Assembly (NCBI GenBank): GCA_963792885.1
Contig: CAWBXX010000001.1
Span: forward strand, 744,001 to 808,000
DNA length: 64,000 nucleotides
Source: DASWJZ01 sp963792885
GTDB taxonomy: Bacteria > Pseudomonadota > Alphaproteobacteria > Rhizobiales > Afifellaceae
Direction: 5' to 3'
A model generated the notes under the pieces. The model saw only the letters and a program-made list of their open reading frames with translations. It had not been told where the DNA came from and ran no database searches. Shown here piece by piece: positions 36,563 through 47,687 of this stretch. Numbering within the stretch: position 1 is the first letter of the stretch; each line of letters starts with the position of its first letter. The translations under genes were made by a program, and so were the position numbers.

Positions 36563-37759
36563 TCAAAGGATCCCGCGCCAAGCAAAATTGTCGGCGACGC
36601 TAGCGGCGAAGCGGCTTAGACGCCCCGTTTCGGCGGCTGAGATCAGGGCCAAGGCCGCCTCTCGATAGTCCAGAGTGTCCGGGGTGAGATTCGTCCAAGA
36701 CCGCACCAGGATCTCGCCCATCATGTCGCGCGCCTCCTCCAGCATGGACTTCATCGCGAAATGCTGGATCTCGTGATCCGCCATTGAAATCGAAAGCTGC
36801 TGCTCCAGCTCCTCTTCCGTCAGCTCGCTGCGCAGGTCGCGGAAGTCGCGCGGATCGAGGTCGGAAAGGCCGCGCTCGAAGAGCAACGTCTGGTAGAACT
36901 CGATCAGGATGTCGAAGAGTCCTCCGGCGAACGGCTTGGAGAGGTCGTGCACCTCCCTGCTGACGTCGCTCATCCGAAGCGAATGGCTGAAAAGGCGAAC
37001 CTGCTTCTCGTCGGAGAGCTCGGCGAAGCGATCGAGCTCGTTGGCTATGAGCAAGTTTCCGCGCGTGCGCCGCAGAAGCAGGTCGAGCGCGGTGTCGAAG
37101 TGCAGCAGGGATATCAGCGCGACGAAATCGGCGACAGCCTCGTGGTAGGCGAAGTATTCGTGTGGCGGCTCGCGCACCGGCAGGCCCATGACGCCGAACA
37201 CGATCAGATGCCCGACCTCGTGTGCGACAGAGTCGAAGTTGAGGGCGAAAGGCTGCGCCTCCCCACGCGCATTGTCCTCGCCCATCTCCAGAAAACCGTA
37301 GCCGGACTGGGCATTGTCCCAGTGAAGCCGCGGCACGATCTCCAGCCGGTCGTAGGTCGGCGCAAAGAACCATGGGATCTCGCGCCCGAGATAGCTCTCG
37401 CAAATGTCGAGGACGCGTCGGACGCAGGCAAAGAGATGCGCGGCTTCGAATTCCGGCGTCCCGATCGGGATCGTGTCGAAATGGCCGTCCGGTCCGGCCT
37501 CGGCCGGTGGCCTCAGAGCGCCCACGTAGGGCGGCAAATAGGGAAACTGGTACGGCTGCTTGTCGAGCAGTGGGTCGATCACATACATCCGGTGATCGGC
37601 CGGTCCCGGTGCAATCCGGGCCGGCGGGGTGGAGACCCAGATCGTCTCCGGCCGCTCATAGCCCGGGATGAAAGGCGGCTGGGGAAAAACGAGAAAGCGG
37701 GTCCCAAGCCGCGAAACCGCCCGACTCGCACCTGACTGCCATTGCCCGGTGGCATCCAT
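36563..37759 (-). CDS. Putative gluzincin-type zinc metallopeptidase (HEVGH)
   Basis: A 398-residue protein of no family I can name. It has a full gluzincin pattern: HEVGH at 180-184 (two His ligands and the catalytic Glu) and, 23 residues later, E207 in HEAVAD, where ExxxD fits the third ligand and structural Asp of thermolysin-like enzymes. No signal peptide is seen, so it is probably cytoplasmic. It follows tfuA by 57 bases on the same strand. In RiPP pathways a peptidase in this position would remove a leader or free the product; that role is inferred. Confidence 0.75.
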   Translation of the reverse strand: MDATGQWQSGASRAVSRLGTRFLVFPQPPFIPGYERPETIWVSTPPARIAPGPADHRMYVIDPLLDKQPYQFPYLPPYVGALRPPAEAGPDGHFDTIPIGTPEFEAAHLFACVRRVLDICESYLGREIPWFFAPTYDRLEIVPRLHWDNAQSGYGFLEMGEDNARGEAQPFALNFDSVAHEVGHLIVFGVMGLPVREPPHEYFAYHEAVADFVALISLLHFDTALDLLLRRTRGNLLIANELDRFAELSDEKQVRLFSHSLRMSDVSREVHDLSKPFAGGLFDILIEFYQTLLFERGLSDLDPRDFRDLRSELTEEELEQQLSISMADHEIQHFAMKSMLEEARDMMGEILVRSWTNLTPDTLDYREAALALISAAETGRLSRFAASVADNFAWRGIL

Positions 37760-37816
37760 GCAGAAGCCTCGCCTCCCACTGCAAGGATGGCACGAAACGG
37801 TCCGCGAGTCACCGCC

Positions 37817-38584
37817 TCAGGTTGTCGCGATGTCACCGTCCCAGAGCCCCGCAGCGTCGATATCGTAGGCCCATGCCTCGGTCAATCGGAACGGTGGCGC
37901 TTTCGGTGGCTCGCCAAGAATCTCCCGGTGTTGTGCGAGCCTCGTCAGAAGGCCGACGGCATCCTCGCGCTTCCTGTCGATGGCATTGGACGGGAGCCAA
38001 TCTTCCAGACGATTCAGCGCTGCCTCCGATCCGCGAGGCAGGGCAGACCGCGCATCGGCAAGAAGGCGGGCATAGCTCCGATCGACAAAGTGCGTGTCGC
38101 GGGCGAGCGCCTCAAGCGCGCGCTGCTCGTCGCTGCCTACGATCCCGTGGCGCATGGCGTGGCGCAGCGTGAGACGGATGTTGATCAGCGCTTCGCTAAG
38201 CGCCTCTGCGCCGAGCTCCGGCGGAGACATCGCCACTGCCACTTCGTCATCGTCGGCAAGTGGCGTCAGCGAATACCAGCGATAAACAAAACCATGGCCC
38301 TGCATTCCGACCGCCGCAAGCTCGGCGGCGCGAAGCGCGCCCATGCTCGCTGCCCCGAACACAGGAATGCCCTTAGAGAGCGCCCAAAGGATCTCCTTGT
38401 GGCGCACCGCCGGCACCTTTCCGAACGACCCGTCGATGAGGACAATCGCTCTCGGTCGGTATGTCCGCACCGCACGCACGACCGATCCCTGCTCGGCGGG
38501 CGGCAGATACGTGGCGTCAAGAATCGCGGCGGCTTCGGCACGCGGCAGCGTGGGTCCGAGGAAGACAGTCACGTCGCTCCCCAT
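37817..38584 (-). CDS. tfuA: TfuA-like protein
   Basis: A 255-residue TfuA-family protein, named from the trifolitoxin cluster of Rhizobium. TfuA partners assist YcaO enzymes in backbone thioamidation, probably by delivering sulfur. Family features are the start TVFLGPTLPRAEA, the stretch RAIVLIDGSFGKVPAVRHKEILWAL, and GIPVFGAASMGALRAAEL. It begins 3 bases after the ycaO-family stop codon, so the two are surely co-expressed. Confidence 0.9.
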   Translation of the reverse strand: MGSDVTVFLGPTLPRAEAAAILDATYLPPAEQGSVVRAVRTYRPRAIVLIDGSFGKVPAVRHKEILWALSKGIPVFGAASMGALRAAELAAVGMQGHGFVYRWYSLTPLADDDEVAVAMSPPELGAEALSEALINIRLTLRHAMRHGIVGSDEQRALEALARDTHFVDRSYARLLADARSALPRGSEAALNRLEDWLPSNAIDRKREDAVGLLTRLAQHREILGEPPKAPPFRLTEAWAYDIDAAGLWDGDIATT

Positions 38585-38587
38585 CGC

Positions 38588-39802
38588 CTACACTCCACCG
38601 AGGTCCCTGAGCGGAGGAGCGACCAGCCGGACGACTTCGATGTCCGGGTTCTTGCTGCTGTAGAGCGGCACCACCAAGGCCGCCTCAGCCCCCGCACGTC
38701 GGAGCGCATCAAGCAAGGCACTCAGCGCCTCGGCCCCAGAGGCGGGTCCATCGCCGTCGACGGGAAGCGCACCTGCTGCGCCTTGCGAGACGAACGCACG
38801 CCGGCGCGCTTCCAGGTCCTCACGGTCATAGCGCTCGGGATAGGCAGCGCGGGTTATGTCCTCGCGCGCGCCGGCGAGCGCCGTGACCCGCGCCTGTGCC
38901 GCCTCCATGAGGGCTTTCGACAATGCGCGGTCATAGGTGAAGTCGCAGGCAAACCCCCCGCCCGGCATCGGCGCGATCTCTCGATGCGCTTCCGTTTCGA
39001 TGACATGACAACGAAAGACCGGCAGACCATGATCCGCCGGGACCAGCCATATGCCCGCCGCAAGGTCCGCCGCTTTCAGTCGAGAAAGAATCTCCGATGA
39101 ACGCGGCCCGACGACGAGCTGTGGATCGATCCGACGCTCCGGAAAGGAGCGCGGGTATCGCTCCGCCGCCGCTACGCTCGCGCGTTCGAGGACTTCGAAC
39201 GCTGCGTGGATGATCGCCGCCAGCGCAGATGTTCCGGCGGCTAGCCCCGTCGTCGAGCGTGGAAAGGCCACGGGATGCGGCGAGGGAAGCGTGTAGACCG
39301 TGTCGACAAGAGCGACGGGAACAGGCAGCGTCCGAGACGCGAGCAGGTCGTATCCTTCTATCCAGCCAAGCGCCAGCTGATCCCAACCGGCGTCGAAGCC
39401 GTGCACACGGCTGCCCGCGTAGAGATTGCGGATATCTGCTCCCAGGTCGCGTGCGCTCGCGACTTTGATTCGCTCAGGCGCGATCCGCTCCGCCGCCCAG
39501 CATTCGAGCGCTTCCATCAGCGCCGATGCCGCGGCGTCCATGATGCGCGTACCCTTGCCCTGGGAGACGGCGTTGGAAAGCGAGAGTGGTCGCACGACTT
39601 GCGCGACCGCGACACCGGCGCGATCGAGCCGGGTCAAAGACCCGAGCCGCGTGATCCCGAAGCGTCGGCGCGCAGCGAAAAGCGCGCGGACGAGTCTTTC
39701 GGTGGCTTCGGGGTCGCGGCCCCGAAAATCGCCGCAGCCGGAAAGATCATGATCGAGCCGTGCGCCGAGATCATACGCCGTCGCCGCGCGCGGCTCGTTC
39801 AT
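38588..39802 (-). CDS. YcaO-like cyclodehydratase/thioamidation enzyme
   Basis: A 404-residue YcaO enzyme, which uses ATP to activate a peptide backbone amide for azoline or thioamide formation. The ATP/Mg-binding motifs are complete: SALMEALE (S93, E97, E100), E203-VLE-R207, and EAAQAR (E300, Q303, R305), followed by LAGARED. The C-terminus ends in APPLRDLGGV, not the PxPxP tail common in azoline-forming enzymes. The adjacent tfuA points to thioamidation. Its ATG overlaps the upstream cyclase/ATPase stop by 4 bases. Confidence 0.92.
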   Translation of the reverse strand: MNEPRAATAYDLGARLDHDLSGCGDFRGRDPEATERLVRALFAARRRFGITRLGSLTRLDRAGVAVAQVVRPLSLSNAVSQGKGTRIMDAAASALMEALECWAAERIAPERIKVASARDLGADIRNLYAGSRVHGFDAGWDQLALGWIEGYDLLASRTLPVPVALVDTVYTLPSPHPVAFPRSTTGLAAGTSALAAIIHAAFEVLERASVAAAERYPRSFPERRIDPQLVVGPRSSEILSRLKAADLAAGIWLVPADHGLPVFRCHVIETEAHREIAPMPGGGFACDFTYDRALSKALMEAAQARVTALAGAREDITRAAYPERYDREDLEARRRAFVSQGAAGALPVDGDGPASGAEALSALLDALRRAGAEAALVVPLYSSKNPDIEVVRLVAPPLRDLGGV

Positions 39803-42800
39803 GCGTCCGGAGTCTGAGCTTGAAGCCCGAGCCGCTCGACATCCTGACGCGCACGCGCAGCAAGGGCCGACGCGTGCTGCTCGGTCGCGACTTCGAGCGC
39901 GCGACGAAGATCCGCCGCCACCGCCTCTTCCGGCTGACGAAAGGTATGGCGAAGAACCGCTCGCTGGCGAAGCAACTCAGCAAGCCAGAACACCTGGCCG
40001 CTCTGGATCGAGGCCTCGATCGCGCCATTCAGGATCGACAGGGCCTCGTCGTTGCGGCCGGCGCGCTCGAGCAGCTCGGCGTGCATGCCTTCATAGACGG
40101 GAGCACCCTCGTAGGTGGCGATCTCGCGTTGGCGGGCCAACCCGGCCTCGAATTCCGCCAATCCGGCTGCCGCATCGCCGCTCAGGCCGCGCGCCCACGC
40201 GCGAAAGAGCGCCGCCTTGGCGAGCACACTCGGCGTGGCATGTGCGATCTCTGCGATCCTGTCCGCTATCGCGATCACCGCCGCATGGTCGTTCCGGTAG
40301 CGTTTCAGCTCGATGTCGAACTCAAGCGCGTGAAGCACGCTGTTCGGATGATTGATGTGCTCGGCCCACTGCCTCGCCGCGTCCATGCTTTCCGCCGATC
40401 CGGCACCGTCGCCCATGAACCAGAGAGAAAAGGCGCGCTCGCCCAGGCCACAGACCTTCGCGTCATGGCCGCCATAGCGACTGCGGCTGAAGCGTGCACG
40501 ATCCTCGTCGTAAAGCCTAAGGCCTTCTTCAACGCACTTCAGGCAGTGCGAATGCAGCCCGGCATCGATGTTCGTCGCCCACGCGCAATGGAGCGACTGG
40601 AGGCGGACCTCCGGATCGGCCGAGCCCTCAAGGTCGCGCAACAGAATGTCCGACCTTGCGCGCTGCGCTTCGTAGTCGGGAGCCGTGAACCACCAGCCCC
40701 AATAGAGCGGGAACCATTTCGCGCGATCCTGATCCTCGCGTTCGGCGCAGAGCGAGACCCCCCGCTCGTAGACAGAGCGCGCCTGTTCGCTTCCGCGCCC
40801 CAAGAGCGCTGCCACGACCGGTCCGCGCACAGTGAGGAGCCGAAGCCGCAGATCGTTGGCTTTGGCGCTGTTGCCGGCCTCGGCAAGCTGCTTATCGGCG
40901 AAATCGAGGAGGCGGTCCGCCTCGTGCATGGCCGAACGGATACCGCACGCCTCCGCGGCCCGGATCGCGTGGCGCGCCGCCTGCAGCGGTCGGCCAGCCT
41001 GCTCGAAATGCCACGCCATGGTCTCGTCGGGGAGCGGAGCGACCACACCCGACTGGACCAGACGAACGATGCGCCCGTGAATCTCCTTCCGTTCGGATTT
41101 CAGGAGGCTGTCGTAGGCCGCCTCCTGGATGAGAACGTGGCGAAATCGCATCGCCTCGCCTACGGACCCTCGCCGCAGGATTCCAGCGTCGACAAGCTGC
41201 TCTATCGCCTCGTCCAGCGGAACGGGAAGAGGCTCGGTACTCCATTGCGGCAACCAAGAGATTCCGCCGGAACTCCCGCCCGATGACACCTGCGATCTGT
41301 GCCACACGCCTCAGCTGTCCCAGGCCCGCGAGGCGGGCTGCGATAAGCTCCTGCAGATTGAGAATGCGGCCCTCGCGGAGCGGCGCTTCCCATGCGGCGT
41401 GATCCTGGCCGTTTGCCTTTGCGCGTTCCTTGAGCAGGAGCGCGAGCTCTTCCGCGAAGAGCGGCACGCCGTCGCTCTTTTCGTAGACAAAAGCAGCGAG
41501 CCCGGCCGGCGGCGGCGTCTCCCAGATCCGGTCGAGCAGCTCCGAAGTGGCTTGAGCCGTCAGGCCGGGCAAAGCGAGGGCGAGGACATTGGGGTCGCCC
41601 AGGCGATCCGGGTCGATGGCCTGGCGCGATGTCACAGCGGCAAGAACCGGCCTCGACTCAATCCATTCAGGCAGCCGGGCGACGAGCGCCTTTGTCAGCG
41701 TGTCCGCCCAGTGCAGATCCTCGATCACGATCAGGAGGGGACGTGAGGTGGTGGCAGAGGAGGTCAGGACCGCCAGGACGGCCTCGATCGCGCGGGCGCG
41801 AATCTCCTCGTCGGAGAGATCGATCCGCCACGCCTCACTCGGTGACTCCTGCTCCGTGCCGGCCAGCAGGAACGCGACGATCTCGGCATCCAGCTCGCTC
41901 ACTTCGGAGCCGAGCGACCGCAGGAAGCCGATGACGGCGCTCCGATCCGGCAAGGCGTCCCCGGTCGCCTCCGCGATGGTCTGCCTGATCGGCTCCAGAA
42001 ACGGATGCAGCGGTTGGGTATTGCCGCGCGGCTGGCACTGAAATACGCGGGTGTCGACACCCTTCCGAGCGAGATCACGACGAAACTCCGTGACCAGCCG
42101 CGATTTCCCTATCCCCGCGTCGCCGTAAAGGAAGACGAACTGGCCACTGCCGTTACTCGCACGCGCCCAGCGCCGCACGCACAGATCAAGCTCGTCATCG
42201 CGACCGATCAAAGGGGACGACACGCGCCGATGGGCCGTGAAGCGATCGGCGTGCTTCCGACGGGCCACCGGCCGCCACAACTGGACCGGCTCGCCGAACC
42301 CCTTCAGCTCCCGGACCCCGATCTCCTCGAACTCGAACGCGCTGCTGGTCAGCCGGTAGGTGGCTTCCGCCACCGCGACGCTGTTCGGCTCCGCCTCGGA
42401 CTGAATGCGGGCGGCCAACGCCGGCGCGATTCCGATGACTTCGGCGTGGCCGGGAAGCGGCGTATTCGACGTGTCGGCGACGACGACCAGCCCGGTGGCG
42501 ACGCCGACCCTGACCTTCAGGCTCGATCCGAGCTCTTGTGCCCGCCGCAGGCACCGCTCGACCAGTTCGAGCGCCGACGCAACAGCGCACTCGGCGGCAT
42601 CCTCGCTCGGCTCGGGGAACCCGAAATAGGCGCAGCCGCCGTCTCCCTGAACCCGCTCAAGGTAACCGTCGTTGCTGCGGATGATGGCCGCCGCCTCGTT
42701 GTGGAGCGTCCGCTGCATGATCCCGAACTCTTCGGGATCGAGTTGATGCAGCAAGGCGGTCGAGCCAACGATGTCGTAAAAGAGCGCTGTTACCTGCCTG

Positions 42801-42844
42801 CGCTCTCCGGAAAGCGCGGCGGTTCCCATTTGCCGTCCCGGCAT
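39799..42844 (-). CDS. Class III adenylate/guanylate cyclase-AAA ATPase-TPR protein, frameshifted
   Basis: A protein of about 1010 residues after correcting one base. Residues about 15-190 are a class III cyclase domain with metal Asp residues in LFYDIVGST (D24) and VQGDGGCAYFGFPEP (D68). The middle is a large STAND-type ATPase with P-loop YGDAGIGKSRLV and Walker B LLIVIEDLHWAD. The C-terminal third is TPR-like helices. Near 41236 the frame changes: LLVAAMEY is followed by EPLPVPLDEAIEQLVDAG in the next frame, and one extra base explains it. It is the first gene of the YcaO-TfuA operon with a 4-base overlap, so a sensing or regulatory role is inferred. Confidence 0.85.
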
Positions 42845-42962
42845 CGGACACTCGCAAACCTCTAACAGCGCCAGGCTAAGTCCCCGGCCCCAATGTTACC
42901 GAAACTCAGCCTACTCCGCGAGCTTTAACGCTTCGAATTGTAGAAATTGCGACCTTGCGGGC

Positions 42963-44033
42963 CTAGACAGCGTCCGCGATCGCGCGCCCGCAAGTGACGG
43001 TGTCGGCCGGACCGCCGAGGTCGCGCGTCCGAAGACCTCTCTCCGCCAGGACCGTCTCGATCGCGCCGACAATGGCGGCGGCCGCCTCCGCGTGGCCGAG
43101 GTGCTCCAGCATCATGGCGCCGGCCCAGATCTGCCCGACCGGGTTGGCGATCCCCTGCCCCGCAATGTCAGGCGCCGAGCCGTGCACCGGCTCGAACAGA
43201 GAGGGGAAGCGACGTTCAGGATTGATGTTGCCGGACGGCGCGATGCCGATCGTTCCAGTGCAGGCGGGGCCAAGGTCGGAGAGGATATCGCCGAAGAGAT
43301 TCGATGCGACCACCACATCGAAACGGTCAGGGTTCAGAACGAAGTGTGCCGCAAGAATGTCGATGTGGTACTTGTCCCAGCGCACGTCCGGAAATCCGGG
43401 CGCCATGGCTTCGACCCGCTCGTCCCAATAGGGCATGGTGATCGAGATGCCGTTGGACTTTGTTGCCGAGGTCAGATGCTTGGCCGGCCGCTTCTCGGCG
43501 AGATCGAACGCGTAGCGCAGGATGCGGTCGATGCCGATGCGGGTCATCACCGTCTCCTGCAGAACGAATTCGCGTTCCGTTCCCTCGAACATCCGGCCAC
43601 CGATCGAGGAATATTCTCCCTCGGTGTTCTCGCGAACGACGACGAAGTCGATGGAGCCGGCCTCGCGGCCTGCGAGGGGTGACGGAACGCCGGGCATCAG
43701 CCTGCAAGGGCGCAGATTCACGTACTGGTCGAATTCGCGCCGGAAGCGGATCAGCGAGCCCCACAGCGAGATATGGTCGGGCACCACGTCGGGAGCACCG
43801 ACGGCGCCGAAAAAGATCGCGTCATGACCACCGATTTGGTCCTTCCAGTCCTCGGGCAGCATCCGGCCGTGCTTCAGGAAGTAATCGCAAGAGGCAAAGT
43901 CGAACGCGTCGAACTCCAGACCGATGTCGAATTTGCGCGCGGCCGCTTCGAGCACGCGCACGCCTTCGGGAACGACCTCCTTACCGATGCCGTCACCCTC
44001 AATGAGGGCAATCTTCAACGAATTGGTCGCCAT
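42963..44033 (-). CDS. Tartrate/D-malate-type beta-decarboxylating dehydrogenase
   Basis: A 356-residue NAD-dependent enzyme of the isopropylmalate/isocitrate dehydrogenase family. GDGIGKEVVPEGVRVLE opens the fold. The substrate region WGSLIRFRREFDQYVNLRPCRL is of the tartrate/D-malate branch, ENTEGEYSSIGGR follows, and the metal-site Asp residues lie in VVASNLFGDILSDLGP. The ATG at 44033 (MATNSLKIAL) has a GGGGAAG site before it. It stands alone, between the cyclase gene and the divergent MarR gene. Tartrate, D-malate and isopropylmalate-like acids are all possible substrates. Confidence 0.9.
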   Translation of the reverse strand: MATNSLKIALIEGDGIGKEVVPEGVRVLEAAARKFDIGLEFDAFDFASCDYFLKHGRMLPEDWKDQIGGHDAIFFGAVGAPDVVPDHISLWGSLIRFRREFDQYVNLRPCRLMPGVPSPLAGREAGSIDFVVVRENTEGEYSSIGGRMFEGTEREFVLQETVMTRIGIDRILRYAFDLAEKRPAKHLTSATKSNGISITMPYWDERVEAMAPGFPDVRWDKYHIDILAAHFVLNPDRFDVVVASNLFGDILSDLGPACTGTIGIAPSGNINPERRFPSLFEPVHGSAPDIAGQGIANPVGQIWAGAMMLEHLGHAEAAAAIVGAIETVLAERGLRTRDLGGPADTVTCGRAIADAV

Positions 44034-44299
44034 CGTGCTTCCCCGGCATTTGGTTGACTTCGCTCGTGCCACGCCGGTTCGCCGGCGATGAGGCCGAGCA
44101 GGACCGCGCGGGTGGCTGAGCCCAGGTTTCGCCTGGCGCAGCTATTCCTACCAAGCCTTGCTCCCTGCATTCTACCGGGTTTCAGCGTGCCACGTGGAGG
44201 TCGACAAGCTCGCTGCGGTGCACTCCCTCCCGCTCTTCGAACATCGACGGCCCCGCCGCCCTTGTTCTGGGCATCGAGCGCCTGGACAAAATTGTATGT
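44034..44299. other. Intergenic region without a gene
   Basis: This stretch holds the 5' flank of the dehydrogenase gene and the upstream flank of the MarR gene. No conserved open frame or RNA gene is visible. The DNA becomes markedly AT-richer towards the MarR palindrome at 44300. Confidence 0.4.
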
Positions 44300-44315
44300 G
44301 CAGTTATATAACTGC
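44300..44315. promoter_or_regulatory. Perfect 16-bp palindrome, probable MarR operator
   Basis: GCAGTTATATAACTGC is fully self-complementary and lies 26 bases before the MarR start codon in an AT-rich patch of a GC-rich genome. MarR dimers bind palindromes of this size and commonly repress their own promoter. Confidence 0.7.
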
Positions 44316-44341
44316 TGAAATATCTGCCGGAGCGTCGGCCC

Positions 44342-44836
44342 ATGGTGGAAGATATCGTTCGTGCGTTCGGTTTCCTGCCGCTCGGGAGCCGCCTGAAGCG
44401 CATCGGGGAGCGCCTTCAAGCCGACACCCAGCGCATCATGGACGAAATGGGCGTGCCGCTTCAGGCGAGCCAGTATCCGTTGGTCGGCGCGATAGACCGG
44501 CTCGGCCCGCTCACCATCGGCGATCTCGCCGACGCCGTCGGGATCACCCAGCCCGGCGCGACGCGCAGCATTTCGCAGCTGATCAAGCTCGGCGTGGTCA
44601 AGGCCCGGCAGGCGCCGGAGGATCAGCGGCGAAGGATCATCTCGCTCACGCCGAAGGGCCAGAGGCTGGTCGACGTCGCCAAGCAGGAAGTCTGGCCTCG
44701 GATAGAGGATGCCGTGGCCGATCTCTGCGGGGGGCTGTCGGGCCCGCTTCTCAAACAGCTTGACGCGATCGAGGATGGCCTTGCCACCCTACCGCTCGAC
44801 CGCCGCGCCCGGCCCGCCGAAAGAAAAGGTCGATGA
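44342..44836 (+). CDS. MarR family transcriptional regulator
   Basis: A 164-residue winged-helix regulator. Helix-turn-helix: LTIGDLADAVGITQPGATRSISQLIKLGVV. Wing: RQAPEDQRRRIISLTPKGQRLVDVA. The dimerisation helices lie at both ends. The ATG at 44342 stands 26 bases after a perfect palindrome. The stop overlaps the GNAT gene start by 4 bases (ATGA), so regulator and enzyme form one autoregulated unit. Confidence 0.92.
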   Translation: MVEDIVRAFGFLPLGSRLKRIGERLQADTQRIMDEMGVPLQASQYPLVGAIDRLGPLTIGDLADAVGITQPGATRSISQLIKLGVVKARQAPEDQRRRIISLTPKGQRLVDVAKQEVWPRIEDAVADLCGGLSGPLLKQLDAIEDGLATLPLDRRARPAERKGR

Positions 44837-45521
44837 CGCACGTCCTCGACCGCCCGGTGTGGAGCGCGCTCACCACGCGGCACGCAGCGCTCGCGGAAGG
44901 CGGCGCGCTCGCGCGCCGCTACGATCCGTCCATCGCGCCGTTCGCCGCGGCCCGGGACGACAGCGAGGAATCGCTTGAGGCCCTCGCAGCGCTTGCCGCG
45001 CCCAGCGAGAACCTCCTGCTGGTCCAGGTCAGAGACATCGTGGTCCCCCGCGGATTTGTCACCGTCCTCGCTGCGTCGGCGGTTCAGATGATCCTGAAGC
45101 GAACGCCGCCCAAAGTCCGGGACGAGCGCATCGAGCAACTCGCCGAAGCCGACGCGGCGGAAATGTTGGCGCTTGCGACGCTGACCAAGCCAGGTCCGTT
45201 CACGCTCCGAGCACAGGCGCTGGGCGCTTTCTTCGGCGTAAAGGTCAACGGGCGGCTCGCGGCGATGGCCGGGGAGCGAATGAAGCAGGAGGGATTCACG
45301 GAGGTCAGCGGCGTGTGCACCCACCCGGACTTTCAGGGGAGCGGACTCGGCCGGCTACTCTCGGTTTTCATGACGCATCGCGTCCTCGAACGCGGCGAGG
45401 TGCCCTATCTTCACGCCTTCGCAACAAACGCGTCTGCGATTGGCCTCTACAAGTCCATCGGCTTTGAATTGCGGAGCACGATAAACGTGTCGGTCGTCCG
45501 CGCGCAGCAGACGGTTGCCTC

Positions 45522-45525
<4 letters not shown>
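44833..45525 (+). CDS. GNAT family N-acetyltransferase
   Basis: A 230-residue acetyltransferase. The acetyl-CoA site is VSGVCTHPDFQGSGLGRLLSVFMTHRVLERG (Q/RxxGxG/A type), followed by PYLHAFATNASAIGLYKSIGFELRS, the typical GNAT end. The N-terminal 90 residues are variable and probably bind the acceptor. MarR-GNAT pairs often respond to and inactivate a small molecule; the acceptor is unknown. Its TAG stop shares CTAG with the stop of the convergent ABC gene. Confidence 0.88.
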
Positions 45526-46602
<1,077 letters not shown>

Positions 46603-46603
<1 letters not shown>

Positions 46604-47687
46604 CAGACCGCCTCCTTCGCCTTCGGCATCAGCCAGCCGCCGTAGAGCGGATGGTCGCGCGCGATCGGGAGCTGCACCGCCTGCCCCGTCCGCGTCGAAT
46701 GGTAAGCGGCGGTCAGAAGCTCCAACGAGCGCCGCGCGTCCTCGATCGAGACGGGAAGCGGCCCGCCCTCGGTCAGCGCCGTGTGGAGGCGGATGAACTG
46801 CCCGGCGTTTCGCTCCGGGCCGGTCGGCGCTTCGGCGACCGCCGCGTCGACGAGCTTCTGCCGCTCCGGGTCGGCGCAGACGAAACGCCACGGCGCGGTG
46901 CCGGGATTGTAGGCGCTGTGGTTGCTCTTCGACCGTCAGCCCTTCGAAGCAGAAGCGCAGCCGCGAAATCTCCTCCTCGCAGCCGAGCGTGACGGAGAGG
47001 GTGGCGAGCGAGCCGTCCGCCATTTCGAGCACCGCGGCGGCGTTGTCCTCCGTCTCGATCGGGTTCACCGGCGTCTTTGTCTTCGCGTAGACGCTGGCGA
47101 TGGGGCCGAGGATATAGGTCAGGATGTCGTGCGCGTGGATCGCGTGCGTCGCGAGGCAGCCGCCGAGCTCCGTCGCCCAGCGCCCGCGCCAGGGATTGTC
47201 GTAATAGGCCGGCAGCCGCCGCCAGTGCGTCTCGACCGTCGTCGCATAGCATTTGCCGACGAGCCCCTTCTCCTTCAGGTGAAGGAGCTGCGCGATGCCG
47301 TTGGAGAAGCGGTACTGGAAGATCGGACAGACGCGCTTCGTCGACTTCCGCTCCAGATCGGCGAGCGTGTCGGCTTCCGCCAGCGACGCCGCGAACGGCT
47401 TTTCCACGACCACGTTGAAGCCGGCGAGCAGCGCTCTGCCGCGCCTGCGCGAAATGCAGCGCCGAGGGCGTGCAGATGTCGACGATGTCGAGGTCGAGAC
47501 GCAGAAGCTCTTCGAAGTCGCCGAGGACCTTCGGCACGCCGTGCTCGTCGGCGAGCTTCTGCGCCCGCGCCTTGTCGAGATCGCAGAGCGCCTCGACACG
47601 GTAGCGGTCGCCGAGGCTCTGGTAGCCCTCGATGTGGCTCGCGCCGATCCCGGCGCCGACGACACCGACTTTGAGCGTCTTCGTCAT
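46603..47687 (-). CDS. Gfo/Idh/MocA family oxidoreductase, two frameshifts
   Basis: NAD(P)-dependent sugar dehydrogenase, about 360 residues. The Rossmann start MTKTLKVGVVGAGIGASHIEGYQS is followed by a frame change near 47435 (one extra base), after which ALLAGFNVVVEKPFAAS with the conserved EKP Lys continues. A second change near 46928 (one extra A) leads to SNHSAYNPGTAPWRFVCADPERQK, ending WLMPKAKEAV. The ATG at 47687 overlaps the preceding oxidoreductase by 4 bases. Two dehydrogenases inside a sugar ABC operon suggest oxidation of the imported sugar; the substrate is unknown. Confidence 0.86.
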
